Assembly (NCBI GenBank): GCA_013286305.1 | Contig: JABDFW010000003.1 | Location: forward strand, 30,287 to 94,286 | Origin: Bacteroidota bacterium | GTDB taxonomy: Bacteria > Bacteroidota > Bacteroidia > Chitinophagales > Chitinophagaceae | DNA length: 64,000 nt | Reading direction: 5' to 3' | Part shown: piece by piece, positions 43,609 to 52,276 of the stretch | Layout of the letters: each line of letters opens with the position of its first letter | Numbering within the stretch: position 1 is the first letter of the stretch | Position numbers and translations under genes: made by a program | The notes under the pieces: generated by a model | What the model saw: the letters and a program-made list of their open reading frames with translations, nothing else | Database searches by the model: none | What the model was told of the DNA's origin: nothing

Positions 43609-45831
43609 CTACCCCCAACTCCACCCATCCTTACTCAATGGTAGCCTCACCGGCCTTTCACCTGCTGCGGCAAGTGCATTGCAGAGGGCAGGGGCTAAGG
43701 TAGGCAGGCTTGCTTCGCCAATGCCGCCGGGCTCTTCGGCGCTGGGTATGGTATATACTTCAATAGGCGGTATATCGGGCATGCGTGCTACCTGGTAGGT
43801 GTAAAAACCATCCTGGTCCACACGGCTGTTGGTAACGGTTATTTCGCTCATTAAAGCCTGTGAGAGGGCAAACACGGTACCGCCTTCCATTTGGTTCATC
43901 AGGCCATCAAGGTTTATAATAATGCCGCAGTCAATAGTGGAGACGATCTTTTTTATGGTAAACTTTTTAGCGCCGGTCATTTCAATTTCAACGGCATGCG
44001 CTGCATACGATCTTGCAAAACTAAAAAAGTGTGTGGCAACGCCTATGTAGTGATTCTTTTTGCGTGGTTCGTGGTAGCTAATTTTTTCAGCCGCGAGTTT
44101 CAAAGCATTGGCAACACGCTGCGGGTCAAGATGCAGTTTACTGCCCTCTGTTTCAAAGGCGGCCCTGCCTTCTAATAAAGAGAGGCGGTATTGCAGCGGG
44201 TCTTTATTAAGCTTGCGCGCTATTTCATCAATAAAACTCTCCACGGGAAAAACATTTACGCACAATTCCACCGCGCGCACCCAGCCACGGTTAAGGTTAA
44301 AATCAACATGCGTGTAGCCAGTATAAACATTCGGTATATCATACCAAAGGTCGCTGCCCGCGCCGCCAAGCATATCAGGCGGGCTCTTGGTGTCCGGGCC
44401 TTCTGTCATAACCTCGATGGAGGTTTGCACCTTGTGGTGCTGCCATGTTTGCAGCTTGCCATTATTATCCCAGCTTGCTTTCATCGCATGCAGGCTGGCG
44501 GGGCGATACACGTCGTTGCGCACATCATCCGTTCTGTCCCAAATCACTTTTACCGGTTTAGCTATTTGTTTGGAGATGCGTACGGCCTCCAGCGCAAAAT
44601 CAAAATGCAGCCTTCTTCCAAAACCGCCGCCGGATAGTGTAAGGTTTGTTTTTATTTGTTCGGGTTTCAAGCCAACTTCAGCAGATATGATTTGTACCGT
44701 CCAGTCAGGCAGTTGCAGGCCGCCCCACAACTCGCAAAACCCAGGCCTTACATCGGCAATAAAATTCATTGGCTCTATCGTGCCATGTGCAAGAAAGGGC
44801 TCAGCAAATACAAGTTCTAAAGTATTCGCAGCGGTATTGGTAACATCGCCTTTTTTATACACTTCTTTTACCGGTTTATCATTTGCTTTGGCAGCGAATG
44901 TTTTAAATAAGTCATCGGTAGATTGTTTGTTGTTTGCGCCCTCATCCCAGGTTATCTTTAATAGTTTTCTTGCCTTCATCGCGCTCCATATAGTAGTGGC
45001 AATTACTGCAACACCCGCATGCAGGTGCATAGGCACGCCAGAGCTTTCAAACGTTACTGTTTTAATAAACCCCGACACCTGTTTGCAGGCGGAATCATCC
45101 ACGCTTGTCAACTTGCCATCAAGCACAGGGCAGCGCTCAACGCTGGCAAATACCATACCCGGCACTTTTACATCAATGCCATATTTTGCACGGCCGGTAA
45201 GAATATCTTTTAAGTTTGTTTTTTTAGCCGGTTTGCCGATGATCTTAAAATCTTTTGGCTGTTTTAATACAACATCTTTTGGTATGGGCAATATGGCCGC
45301 ATCGCCCACCAGTGCACTATAAGGCAGGCGTGCTTTGGTAAGGGTATTTATAACAAAACCATTTTCGGTAATGCATTGCGCAGGCTGCACCTTCCATTTA
45401 TTGGCCGCCGCGGTTATCAGCATCAGTCTTGCAGCAGCGCCCACTCTGCGCAATTCTGTATAATCCGTCATTATACTTTGGCTGCCACCGGTATCATAAA
45501 TGCCGCCGCCATCCGGCTTATAGCCCGGTATCGGGTTTGTGCTGTAAGGCAATATTTCGGCGGTGACATTCTTCCAGTCTGCATCAAGCTCTTCCGCCAC
45601 TATCATGGGCAGGGCAGTATTAACGCCCTGGCCTATTTCCTGGCGGCCAACAAACACTGTTATCTTTCCGGTTTTGTCAATCTTTAAATAGGCGTTGGGC
45701 TGTAAAAAATCACCACTTTCTGATGGCGCGGCCATGCCCTTGCCAGGCAATAAAAAGCCAAGCACTAACCCTCCTCCTGCGAGGGAAGATATTTTAATAA
45801 AATTGCGGCGGTTTATAGAAGAGGTTTGCAT
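43609..45831 (-). CDS. Molybdopterin-dependent dehydrogenase large subunit (xanthine dehydrogenase family, Tat-exported)
   Basis: 740 residues from ATG 45831. Twin-arginine signal SINRRNFIKISSLAGGG directs the folded enzyme to the periplasm. It has the organisation of the isoquinoline 1-oxidoreductase / aldehyde dehydrogenase beta type: GKITVFVGRQEIGQGVNTALPMIVAEEL, TLSGGGFGRRLHFDFALEA, and the C-terminal GGIGEASLPTLAPALCNAL carrying the catalytic Glu region. It needs the Mo-cytosine or MPT cofactor and the 2Fe-2S small subunit encoded 42 bases upstream. No FAD subunit is present. Substrate (aldehyde or N-heterocycle) unknown. Confidence 0.9.
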   Translation of the reverse strand: MQTSSINRRNFIKISSLAGGGLVLGFLLPGKGMAAPSESGDFLQPNAYLKIDKTGKITVFVGRQEIGQGVNTALPMIVAEELDADWKNVTAEILPYSTNPIPGYKPDGGGIYDTGGSQSIMTDYTELRRVGAAARLMLITAAANKWKVQPAQCITENGFVINTLTKARLPYSALVGDAAILPIPKDVVLKQPKDFKIIGKPAKKTNLKDILTGRAKYGIDVKVPGMVFASVERCPVLDGKLTSVDDSACKQVSGFIKTVTFESSGVPMHLHAGVAVIATTIWSAMKARKLLKITWDEGANNKQSTDDLFKTFAAKANDKPVKEVYKKGDVTNTAANTLELVFAEPFLAHGTIEPMNFIADVRPGFCELWGGLQLPDWTVQIISAEVGLKPEQIKTNLTLSGGGFGRRLHFDFALEAVRISKQIAKPVKVIWDRTDDVRNDVYRPASLHAMKASWDNNGKLQTWQHHKVQTSIEVMTEGPDTKSPPDMLGGAGSDLWYDIPNVYTGYTHVDFNLNRGWVRAVELCVNVFPVESFIDEIARKLNKDPLQYRLSLLEGRAAFETEGSKLHLDPQRVANALKLAAEKISYHEPRKKNHYIGVATHFFSFARSYAAHAVEIEMTGAKKFTIKKIVSTIDCGIIINLDGLMNQMEGGTVFALSQALMSEITVTNSRVDQDGFYTYQVARMPDIPPIEVYTIPSAEEPGGIGEASLPTLAPALCNALAAAGERPVRLPLSKDGWSWG

Positions 45832-45873
45832 TGTTTGAGTGTTTGAGCGTTTGAAAGTTTGAAAGGTCACGGG
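45832..45873. repeat. TTTGAGNGTTTGA short tandem repeat
   Basis: GTTTGAGTGTTTGAGCGTTTGAAAGTTTGAAAG fills the gap between the two molybdoenzyme subunit genes: four 8-9-base units. It could influence translation of the large subunit (read as TCAAAC repeats on the coding strand). Confidence 0.5.
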
Positions 45874-46341
45874 TTACCCTTTGGCTGTTTCTTCAATTAC
45901 CAGGTGAATGGCCTGTTTAATACGCTGGTAAGTGCCACAGCGGCAAAGGTTGCCGGCCATCATATTCTCAATTTGTTCATTCGTTGGTTTGGGGTGCGCC
46001 TTCAACAGCCCAACTACATTCATCATTTGCCCGCTTTGACAGTACCCACATTGCGGGACGCTCATTTTCTCCCATGCCTTTTGTACCGGGTGGCTGCCGT
46101 CTTCGCTCAACCCTTCAATGGTAGTGACCTTCGCATTACCGCATGTTTGTATTTGCACCTGGCAGCTTCGCACGGCCTGGTTATTCATCAGCACGGTGCA
46201 CGCGCCGCAACTGGCCACGCCACAACCGAATTTTGTGCCGGTTAAATTTAGTATATCGCGCAACACCCATAGCAGCGGCATATCTTCATCCACATCAACT
46301 GTATGTGGTTTGTTGTTAACGTTGAAAGAGTAAGAAGGCAT
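45874..46341 (-). CDS. 2Fe-2S small subunit of the molybdopterin dehydrogenase
   Basis: 155 residues. The N-terminal plant-type ferredoxin domain has GTKFGCGVASCGACTVL with a further Cys in RSCQVQ; the C-terminal helical domain has PQCGYCQSGQMM and GNLCRCGTYQRI. Together these bind two 2Fe-2S clusters passing electrons from the molybdenum site. No signal peptide: it is presumably exported with the Tat-tagged large subunit as a complex. Same strand, first gene of the pair. Confidence 0.93.
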   Translation of the reverse strand: MPSYSFNVNNKPHTVDVDEDMPLLWVLRDILNLTGTKFGCGVASCGACTVLMNNQAVRSCQVQIQTCGNAKVTTIEGLSEDGSHPVQKAWEKMSVPQCGYCQSGQMMNVVGLLKAHPKPTNEQIENMMAGNLCRCGTYQRIKQAIHLVIEETAKG

Positions 46342-46403
46342 AAGGACAAATTAAGATGTTAGTAATGATTGTGTAAAGTACAAATGTTTTTTTGAATAGT
46401 CAA

Positions 46404-46487
46404 CCACATAGGCACAATAGGAAAGATAGGTTCACATAGATACACAAAAACTATGTGTTTCTTATATGCCCTATTGTGCCTATGTGG
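46404..46487. repeat. 18-bp inverted repeat CCACATAGGCACAATAGG
   Basis: Perfect arms CCACATAGGCACAATAGG and CCTATTGTGCCTATGTGG enclose about 48 bases that contain a further CACATAG / CTATGTG pair. A palindromic element between divergent molybdoenzyme units. Confidence 0.65.
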
Positions 46488-46576
46488 TGAAAAAAAATAA
46501 AATACCTTTCCGTAAGTTTTTAAGCACACCTGCGTCTCTATTTGGCAAAACCAGTTTAAATATTTAATTTTTCAGC

Positions 46577-47323
46577 ATGAAGACAGTATTAAAAAAGCAT
46601 CCCCTTGCTATCCGCTGGTTTCACTGGATAAATTTCCCTATTCTTGGGATCATGATATGGAGCGGGTTGCTAATATACTGGGCTTATTCAAAATATACGC
46701 TTAGCGTGGGTAATAGGCAATTATTTCATTTTTTTTCACCGGGGTTTTATAAAGCGCTTAAAGTTCCGCACAGGCTTGCGGAGGGTATGAGCTTTCATTT
46801 TGCTTTTATGTGGCTGTTTTTTGGTAATGGGCTGCTGTACGTTACCTACACTATTTTTTCCGGCGAATGGCGCTATTTATTGCCTAACAGAAAATCATTT
46901 AAGGAGGGCTGGCAGGTACTTTTGCACGACCTGCACATCCATAAATATGTACCGCCGCAGGATAAATACAATGCAGCACAGCGTATTGCATACACAGCAA
47001 TAATTGTTATGGGCTTTGGCTCAATCATTACCGGACTGGCCATTTATAAACCGGTTGAGTTTGGCTGGTGTACCTGGTTATGCGGCGGGTACGAATCTGC
47101 AAGGCTTATACATTTTATGCTGACCATTGGTTACTGTTTGTTTTTTGTTGTTCATATTGTACAGGTTATTATAACAGGGTGGAACAACTTTCAGTCCATT
47201 GTTACGGGTATTGAGATTTTTAAACCTATAACCCCGGAACCACAACCACAAATGCAAATAGAAACGCAGCCGGAGGAGGTGCAACCATCACCCATAGAAC
47301 CATTACCAAATGAAGAAGCATAG
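46577..47323 (+). CDS. Cytochrome b (b561/thiosulfate-reductase type) membrane subunit
   Basis: 248 residues with four membrane helices (about 18-36, 72-92, 140-160, 182-202). Haem-ligand candidates: RWFHWIN, SFHFAFMW, LHDLHIHKY and VVHIVQV. The C-terminus is a Pro/Gln/Glu-rich cytoplasmic tail (EPQPQMQIETQPEEVQ). It overlaps by 14 bases the sulfite-oxidase-like gene, so it most likely passes electrons between that molybdoprotein and the quinone pool, in the manner of MsrQ with MsrP. Confidence 0.88.
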   Translation: MKTVLKKHPLAIRWFHWINFPILGIMIWSGLLIYWAYSKYTLSVGNRQLFHFFSPGFYKALKVPHRLAEGMSFHFAFMWLFFGNGLLYVTYTIFSGEWRYLLPNRKSFKEGWQVLLHDLHIHKYVPPQDKYNAAQRIAYTAIIVMGFGSIITGLAIYKPVEFGWCTWLCGGYESARLIHFMLTIGYCLFFVVHIVQVIITGWNNFQSIVTGIEIFKPITPEPQPQMQIETQPEEVQPSPIEPLPNEEA

Positions 47324-48077
47324 TTATTTTGAACGTACAAAAACAGTAAGCGATTCTTCTTTCAGAAGAAGGATGATCTTTCCATTTGTGATTTTTGTTG
47401 TGTTGCTGGCAGGAGGCTTTTTTGCCTGGAAATGGCTTAATGACCAGCCGCAGGACCATATGATATTAAAGCCCCTGCGCAAAACGCTGGAGGCAAATGA
47501 AAAAGTATTTAAAGGCACGCTTGGCAAGAATAAAGAAAGTAAAACATACACTGTTGCTGATGCGGTTAAAAACGTAAAAGTAAATGGCCTTATCGGCATA
47601 CAGGATACCATTGATGCAAGTAAATGGCGGTTACAAGTTATACGCGGAGCCGGCGATACTTTAAAAATAAGCCTCGATGAGTTGAAACAATTACCTAAAA
47701 AAGATATCATCTTCGATTTTAAATGTATTGAAGGATGGAGCCAGGTAACGCACTGGGCGGGCGTTTCAATGCGCGACTTTATGGAACATTACCATCTCCA
47801 GGGTTTTGAGCAAATGCAATATGCCGGGCTGCAAACACCCAATAAAAAATATTATGTGGGTATCGATATGAAAAGCTTTTTGGAACCGCAAACTATTTTG
47901 TGTTACGAAATGAATGATGCACCGTTGCCTATGAAGCAGGGTTATCCTTTGCGATTGATCATACCTGTTAAATATGGAATAAAGCATTTAAAATGCATTG
48001 GCACTATGTTTTTCAGTAACAGCAAACCGCCGGATTATTGGGCAGAGCAGGGATATGATTACTATGCAGGATTTTAG
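47310..48077 (+). CDS. Membrane-anchored sulfite-oxidase-like molybdopterin protein
   Basis: 255 residues. N-terminal membrane anchor (about 23-42, IFPFVIFVVLLAGGFFAWKW), then an oxidoreductase molybdopterin domain: the Mo-binding Cys is at about 139 in DFKCIEGWSQVTHWAGV, followed by GYPLRLIIPVKYGIKHLKCIG. It resembles MsrP/YedY but has an uncleaved N-terminal anchor instead of a Tat signal, which is curious because molybdoproteins normally fold before export; the RRR at 20-22 just before the helix may still be read by Tat. Substrate unknown (sulfite, sulfoxides). Overlaps the cytochrome b gene. Confidence 0.87.
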   Translation: MKKHSYFERTKTVSDSSFRRRMIFPFVIFVVLLAGGFFAWKWLNDQPQDHMILKPLRKTLEANEKVFKGTLGKNKESKTYTVADAVKNVKVNGLIGIQDTIDASKWRLQVIRGAGDTLKISLDELKQLPKKDIIFDFKCIEGWSQVTHWAGVSMRDFMEHYHLQGFEQMQYAGLQTPNKKYYVGIDMKSFLEPQTILCYEMNDAPLPMKQGYPLRLIIPVKYGIKHLKCIGTMFFSNSKPPDYWAEQGYDYYAGF

Positions 48078-48079
48078 AA

Positions 48080-48165
48080 TGAACCCCATCCCCTAAAGGG
48101 GGGAGAAGCAAACCCCCATCCCCCGTCTGTACCAGCACGGGCGGGCCTAAGGGGGGAAGAAAAAG
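48080..48165. repeat. CCCCATCCCC / GGGGGG intergenic repeats with hairpin insert
   Basis: CCCCATCCCCTAAAGGGGGG, then CCCCCATCCCC, CGTCTGTACCAGCACGGGCG and CTAAGGGGGG. The second copy looks like the first with a CCCGT...ACGGG hairpin set between ATCCCC and CTAAGGGG. Confidence 0.5.
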
Positions 48166-48240
48166 AAACGTGAAACGTGCGACGGCAAGCGAGGGTTGTA
48201 ATATTTCGGCTGAAATTAAAATGCCTGTTTAACTATATGA

Positions 48241-48263
48241 GATGCCTGCCTGCGCAGGCATGA
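48241..48263. repeat. ATGCCTGCCTGCGCAGGCAT palindrome
   Basis: Perfect 8-bp stem ATGCCTGC / GCAGGCAT with a CTGC loop, about 40 bases before the end of the convergent regulator gene. A short palindromic repeat without U-tract. Confidence 0.5.
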
Positions 48264-48301
48264 CGCCGAAGCAGTCTTACCTCCTGGCACTCAAAATTAT
48301 C

Positions 48302-49024
48302 TTATCTTTTTATCATCCTGTCTTTTACAATTTCTTTAATTACGGTATCATAAAAGTTTTGGCTAATGGTAACTTTTGCTCCATTGCTAAGCTTTATCTC
48401 ATTCCCTTCTATACTTTTTATTTTATTTACGTTTACGATATATGATTTATGCACTTTTAAAAAAATATCTTGAGGTAACTGTTCAATAATGCTTTTTATG
48501 GTTAGGTAAACGATCATTTTTCGTGCTTCAGTATGTAATACAATATAGTTAAGCATGGCTTCAATATATATTACTTCGCTGTATAAAACCTTCTCAATTT
48601 TTCCGTCACATTTTACAAAAAAATGATCATTGCTTATTTTATTGCCATTCGCGCTTTGGTTTTTCAACTCACAATAATCTTTCACCTTATTACATGCTTT
48701 CAAAAACCGCTCAAATGAAAAGGGTTTTACAAGATAATCCATCACATCCAGCTCAAAACCGGTAGTAGCATACTCCGCATAAGCGGTTGTCATTATTACC
48801 AAAGGCAATGAGGATGATGTTCTTAAAAATTCAATGCCATTTAATTTCGGCATATTAATATCAAGAAACATCAGGTCGATTGCTTGCTCGCTTAATATAA
48901 CGTTTGCCTTTAAGGGGTTCTCGGCGCTGCCGGCAAGTTCAAGAAAATCAATATCCTCAATATATTCCTGCAGCACTTTACGGGCAATAGGCTCATCATC
49001 AACTATTATACATTTCAATTTCAT
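48302..49024 (-). CDS. LytTR-family response regulator (pair 2)
   Basis: 240 residues: receiver domain with IIVDDE, phospho-Asp at about 55 (LMFLDINMPKLNG) and LVKPFSFERF; LytTR domain (about 140-240) with YSEVIYIEAMLNYIVLHT and FLKVHKSYIVNVNKIKSIEG. Overlaps the kinase gene by 4 bases (ATGA). Targets unknown; the Mo-enzyme genes upstream and DoxX gene are possible neighbours under control. Confidence 0.93.
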   Translation of the reverse strand: MKLKCIIVDDEPIARKVLQEYIEDIDFLELAGSAENPLKANVILSEQAIDLMFLDINMPKLNGIEFLRTSSSLPLVIMTTAYAEYATTGFELDVMDYLVKPFSFERFLKACNKVKDYCELKNQSANGNKISNDHFFVKCDGKIEKVLYSEVIYIEAMLNYIVLHTEARKMIVYLTIKSIIEQLPQDIFLKVHKSYIVNVNKIKSIEGNEIKLSNGAKVTISQNFYDTVIKEIVKDRMIKR

Positions 49025-50037
49025 TGTAGCTGAAGGTTTAAAATAACTTCATAGGTATCGTCTGTATTATTGATTTTTAGATCATGTTTTGCGGGATACA
49101 ATAACTCCAGCCTTCTTTTTACGTTTGATATGCCGATGCCCCCTTGCCCTATCTCCGTTCTAATATTGGCCTCTTTTGTATTAAAAGCCCTGAAATGCAG
49201 CTCGTTCCCGTACCGGGTAAATAGTATTTCTACCCGGTTGTCTCTTGTATCACTGTTGCTTACATATTTAAAAGCGTTTTCAACAAAAGCGATATATAAT
49301 AACGGCGCAAGTGTTATGCCCTTTATGTTTTCGTTTATATCCAGTTTAACTATAAGGCTTTCTTCTTTCCTTGCCTGTTGCAGTGCGACATAATTTTTTA
49401 AATAGGTTATTTCTTTTTCAATACTTATCTTTTCAACATTACATTCATATAGCTGGTACCTTAACATTTCAGAAAAGGTGAGCAGCATCTTTCTTGCCAC
49501 AGGATTTTTTTTATCAATATGGCCGTAAATAGAGTTTATAGAGTTGAAAAGAAAATGCGGGTTGAATTGCGCTTTAAGAAAATCAAGCTCATTTTTTGCT
49601 TTCTCTTTTTCAATAGTATCAATATATTTTTGAAAACGTATCTTATCAATGATGATGTTTGCTGCAACCAGGCAAACTACCCAAACAAATATGTTTATAA
49701 ATGAGTTTAAAAACAATTGTGAGAACGCAGGCTGCGGCTTATTAACGAGAAAGAAATGTTTGTTAAGATACATTGCCAGGGGCACACGCAGCATGGCTGC
49801 AGCCGCAATGCTGCCGAGTAATATTAAGCCAAACAGAACGTATTTTTTCCGGTAAAGAAATTTGGGGATGCTAAAATAAACCTGCAAATAATAAGTAGCA
49901 GCAATAAATACCAGGTAACAAAATTCAACTGTTATGGTTTTTGATATAGTAAGTGTGTGGTTTTGAAACAACACCACCCACAGAACATATAAGCCTGCCC
50001 ATAGCGCAACGTTCAATAACAATTTTTTCCTGGCCAT
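49021..50037 (-). CDS. LytS/YehU-type sensor histidine kinase (pair 2)
   Basis: 338 residues: four membrane helices (about 8-24, 38-56, 68-88, 110-130), phospho-acceptor His 161 in LKAQFNPHFLFNSINS, and a HATPase-like region (LAPLLYIAFVENAFKYVS, IGQGGIGISNVKRRLELLYPAKHDL). A coiled-coil linker (IDTIEKEKAKNELDFLKAQ) joins membrane and kinase parts. First gene of the pair, read leftwards. Confidence 0.9.
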   Translation of the reverse strand: MARKKLLLNVALWAGLYVLWVVLFQNHTLTISKTITVEFCYLVFIAATYYLQVYFSIPKFLYRKKYVLFGLILLGSIAAAAMLRVPLAMYLNKHFFLVNKPQPAFSQLFLNSFINIFVWVVCLVAANIIIDKIRFQKYIDTIEKEKAKNELDFLKAQFNPHFLFNSINSIYGHIDKKNPVARKMLLTFSEMLRYQLYECNVEKISIEKEITYLKNYVALQQARKEESLIVKLDINENIKGITLAPLLYIAFVENAFKYVSNSDTRDNRVEILFTRYGNELHFRAFNTKEANIRTEIGQGGIGISNVKRRLELLYPAKHDLKINNTDDTYEVILNLQLQ

Positions 50038-50250
50038 TATTATAAATCAGCGTTATTTATAAGTAAAAGTAAAGCGTAACTTACAGTATTGTAAAAGTTT
50101 TACATAAGGTATAACAATTACTTGATTATCCAAAAACGTAGTGCTTAATCAAGAAGTTGACACTGATGGTGTAATTGATTTACATGGCAGGCAGGGTTTG
50201 TTTTCTTTTGTGGCGCGATATAGTTATTTGTTCATCATAAATAAAAGAAA

Positions 50251-50742
50251 ATGAAAAAGTTAATAAATTGGTTTTTTAGCCCGCCTGTTAAAGGCCCGTC
50301 AAGCATTTTTATTCTGCGGCTTATGGCCGGCGGCGTGTTTTTATCTGAGGGGATACTGAAATTTGTTTATACAAACCAGGGTATTGGCAGGTTTACAAAA
50401 CTTGGCTTTCCTATGCCTGACATTACTGCCAACTTTGTAGCAACTGCCGAAATTGTTGGCGGCTTATTATTAATATTTGGCTTGCTTACACGGGTTGTTT
50501 CATTCTATTTTATTATTGAAATGATCGTTGCTATACTCAGCACTAAAATTTCGCTGTATATGGGCACAAGCCCGTTGCCTTTGCCGCCGGCGCCGCCAAA
50601 AGTTGGTTTTTGGGCCGTGATGCATGAAACCCGCTCAGATTATGCGCAGCTCTTGGTTTGCCTGTTTTTATTAATTGAGGGTGCCGGGCGCAGTTCGCTG
50701 GATAAGCTATTTAAAAGGAAAGATAGGTATAGCTTGCGGTAG
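50251..50742 (+). CDS. DoxX-family membrane protein
   Basis: 163 residues, four helices; FILRLMAGGVFLSEGILKFVY, MPDITANFVATAEIVGGLLLIFGLLTRVVSFYF and AQLLVCLFLLIEGAGRSSLDKLF are DoxX hallmarks. A Pro-rich loop (PLPLPPAPPKVG) lies between helices 3 and 4. Divergent from kinase-regulator pair 2, and its stop is 68 bases before rsgA. Role unknown. Confidence 0.87.
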   Translation: MKKLINWFFSPPVKGPSSIFILRLMAGGVFLSEGILKFVYTNQGIGRFTKLGFPMPDITANFVATAEIVGGLLLIFGLLTRVVSFYFIIEMIVAILSTKISLYMGTSPLPLPPAPPKVGFWAVMHETRSDYAQLLVCLFLLIEGAGRSSLDKLFKRKDRYSLR

Positions 50743-50810
50743 TTCTGGTGACGCTGCTGATTTTACCACATAAAAATTTTTTGAAAGGCTTACTTGTATC
50801 TTCGCGGCTG

Positions 50811-51737
50811 ATGAAGGCGCTTATTTATAAATCTACAGGTAGCTGGTATATTGCCAAAACGGAAGATGGCGGGGTGTTTAATACCCGCATAAAAGGTATT
50901 TTTAAGATTGATGGATTTACTTCTACCAACCCAATTGCGGTAGGTGATGAGGTGGAAATAGAAATTGAAGATATTGCTGAAAGGTCAGCTATTATTGACG
51001 AAATTCATGACCGCAAAAATTATATGGTGCGCACGTCGCCCCACCATAAAATGCACCATCATATCATTGCTTCCAACCTTGACCAGGCTGTACTTTTTGC
51101 AACATTAAAAGACCCCAAAACATCGCAGGGGTTTATTGACAGGTTTTTGGTTTCGGCGGAAGCATATCATATCCCCGCTATTATCGTATTTAATAAAAGT
51201 GATATATATAGAAAAAAGGAACTGGACAAATTTTCGGAGTTGAAATTAATATATGAAGATATAGGATACAGGGTGTTGCTGGCGAGTATGGAAAATGGTT
51301 CCGGTACTGATGAAATAAAAGCGGTGCTTTCAGATAAAGTTACCTTGCTTAGCGGCCACAGCGGGGTGGGCAAATCTACATTTATTAATACAGTATTTCC
51401 GGAACTTGGCCTTAAAACACAGGAAGTAAGCGGCTGGAGCGGCAAGGGTATGCATACCACCACTTTTGCTGAAATGTTCGACCTGCCGGGCGGCGGCAAA
51501 ATAATTGACACACCCGGTATAAGGGAATATGGGCTGGTGGATATTCCAAAACAGGAACTATCCCATTATTTTCCTGAGATGAGAAAAATATTGGGTAACT
51601 GCCAGTTCAATAATTGTTTGCATATTAATGAGCCGGGTTGTGCGGTAAAAGAAGCGGTAGAAAGAGGCGAAATTGCCGCGGAACGTTATGTAAGTTATTA
51701 TAACATTCTCGATTCAATCAATGAGAGCGATTATTAA
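50811..51737 (+). CDS. rsgA: Ribosome small subunit GTPase RsgA
   Basis: 308 residues. Circularly permuted GTPase acting late in 30S assembly. N-terminal OB domain (about 1-75), then the GTPase with NKSD (VFNKSDIYR), the P-loop GHSGVGKSTFIN, the switch region SGWSGKGMHTTTF and DTPGIREYGL, and the C-terminal zinc knuckle GNCQFNNCLHINEPGC. ATG 50811 starts at the family's usual position; the tracked GTG at 50748 adds 21 unrelated residues and is upstream of a promoter-like TATCTTCG (50797-50804). Its last 4 bases overlap the convergent next gene. Confidence 0.95.
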   Translation: MKALIYKSTGSWYIAKTEDGGVFNTRIKGIFKIDGFTSTNPIAVGDEVEIEIEDIAERSAIIDEIHDRKNYMVRTSPHHKMHHHIIASNLDQAVLFATLKDPKTSQGFIDRFLVSAEAYHIPAIIVFNKSDIYRKKELDKFSELKLIYEDIGYRVLLASMENGSGTDEIKAVLSDKVTLLSGHSGVGKSTFINTVFPELGLKTQEVSGWSGKGMHTTTFAEMFDLPGGGKIIDTPGIREYGLVDIPKQELSHYFPEMRKILGNCQFNNCLHINEPGCAVKEAVERGEIAAERYVSYYNILDSINESDY

Positions 51738-52015
51738 ACCGCCTTTTTAAGTTTTACAGCAAGTTTGTTGGCTGCCGGAAAATCTTTGTTGGTCTGCGGC
51801 ATTAAAGTAACACCATTGTAAATGCTGTACTGCAGCGTTAGCTGGTGGCCGCGGTACTTAAAATGCCATTCAATGTTGTCAGCCTCGTCAAACTTGTTTG
51901 TAAAACGTACGTGCCGGGTTTTACTTAGCTGGTTTGTAAGCAGGTAAAACTTTTGCAGGCTTCCGTTTTCATCAATAATCATACTCGCATTGGTGTTATG
52001 GTCATAAGGTTCCAT
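51734..52015 (-). CDS. Small conserved-looking protein, unknown function
   Basis: 93 residues, no signal or membrane segment. NASMIIDENGSLQKFYLLTNQLSKTRHVRFTNKFDEADNIEWHFKYRGHQLTLQYSIYNGVTLMPQ suggests a small beta-rich cytoplasmic fold. Its stop codon overlaps that of rsgA by 4 bases tail to tail. No family recognised. The frame is the only sensible one in this stretch. Confidence 0.6.
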   Translation of the reverse strand: MEPYDHNTNASMIIDENGSLQKFYLLTNQLSKTRHVRFTNKFDEADNIEWHFKYRGHQLTLQYSIYNGVTLMPQTNKDFPAANKLAVKLKKAV

Positions 52016-52179
52016 ATAATACTCCCCCTAAATTTTTTTTGTCAATAAACTTTTGCTTTTTTCATCTTTAGCTGCCTGGGGGGTCGCCACTGAGTATTTT
52101 TCTCCACAAAATCAGTGCCATTAAAAGGGTTTTAGCTTCAGACGCACGAAATAGTTAAGAAAAATTTCAAAAACAAAAG

Positions 52180-52251
52180 GATAGTTCCTGCACGGGTTTG
52201 ATCATAGTTATAAATTAAGCAGTAAGTTTTGATTGTGGATGCGGGAACTAT
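52180..52251 (-). repeat. Long-loop hairpin 3' of the gamma-CA gene
   Basis: GGATAGTTCCTGCA and TGCGGGAACTATCC (one mismatch) enclose 44 bases. On the minus strand a T-rich run (CCTTTTGTTTTTG) follows the stem, so it may terminate the gamma-carbonic-anhydrase transcript; the long loop is unusual for a terminator and could be a small RNA. Confidence 0.5.
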
Positions 52252-52276
52252 CCGTGTAAAAAGACAACACCGTTTT

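Noticed and set aside
44387-45322. 311-aa plus-strand ORF
   Set aside because: Antisense shadow of the molybdopterin dehydrogenase gene, Ser/Cys-rich with no domain.
50748-50810. Longer RsgA start (GTG at 50748)
   Set aside because: Residues do not resemble the family and a promoter-like box lies inside.
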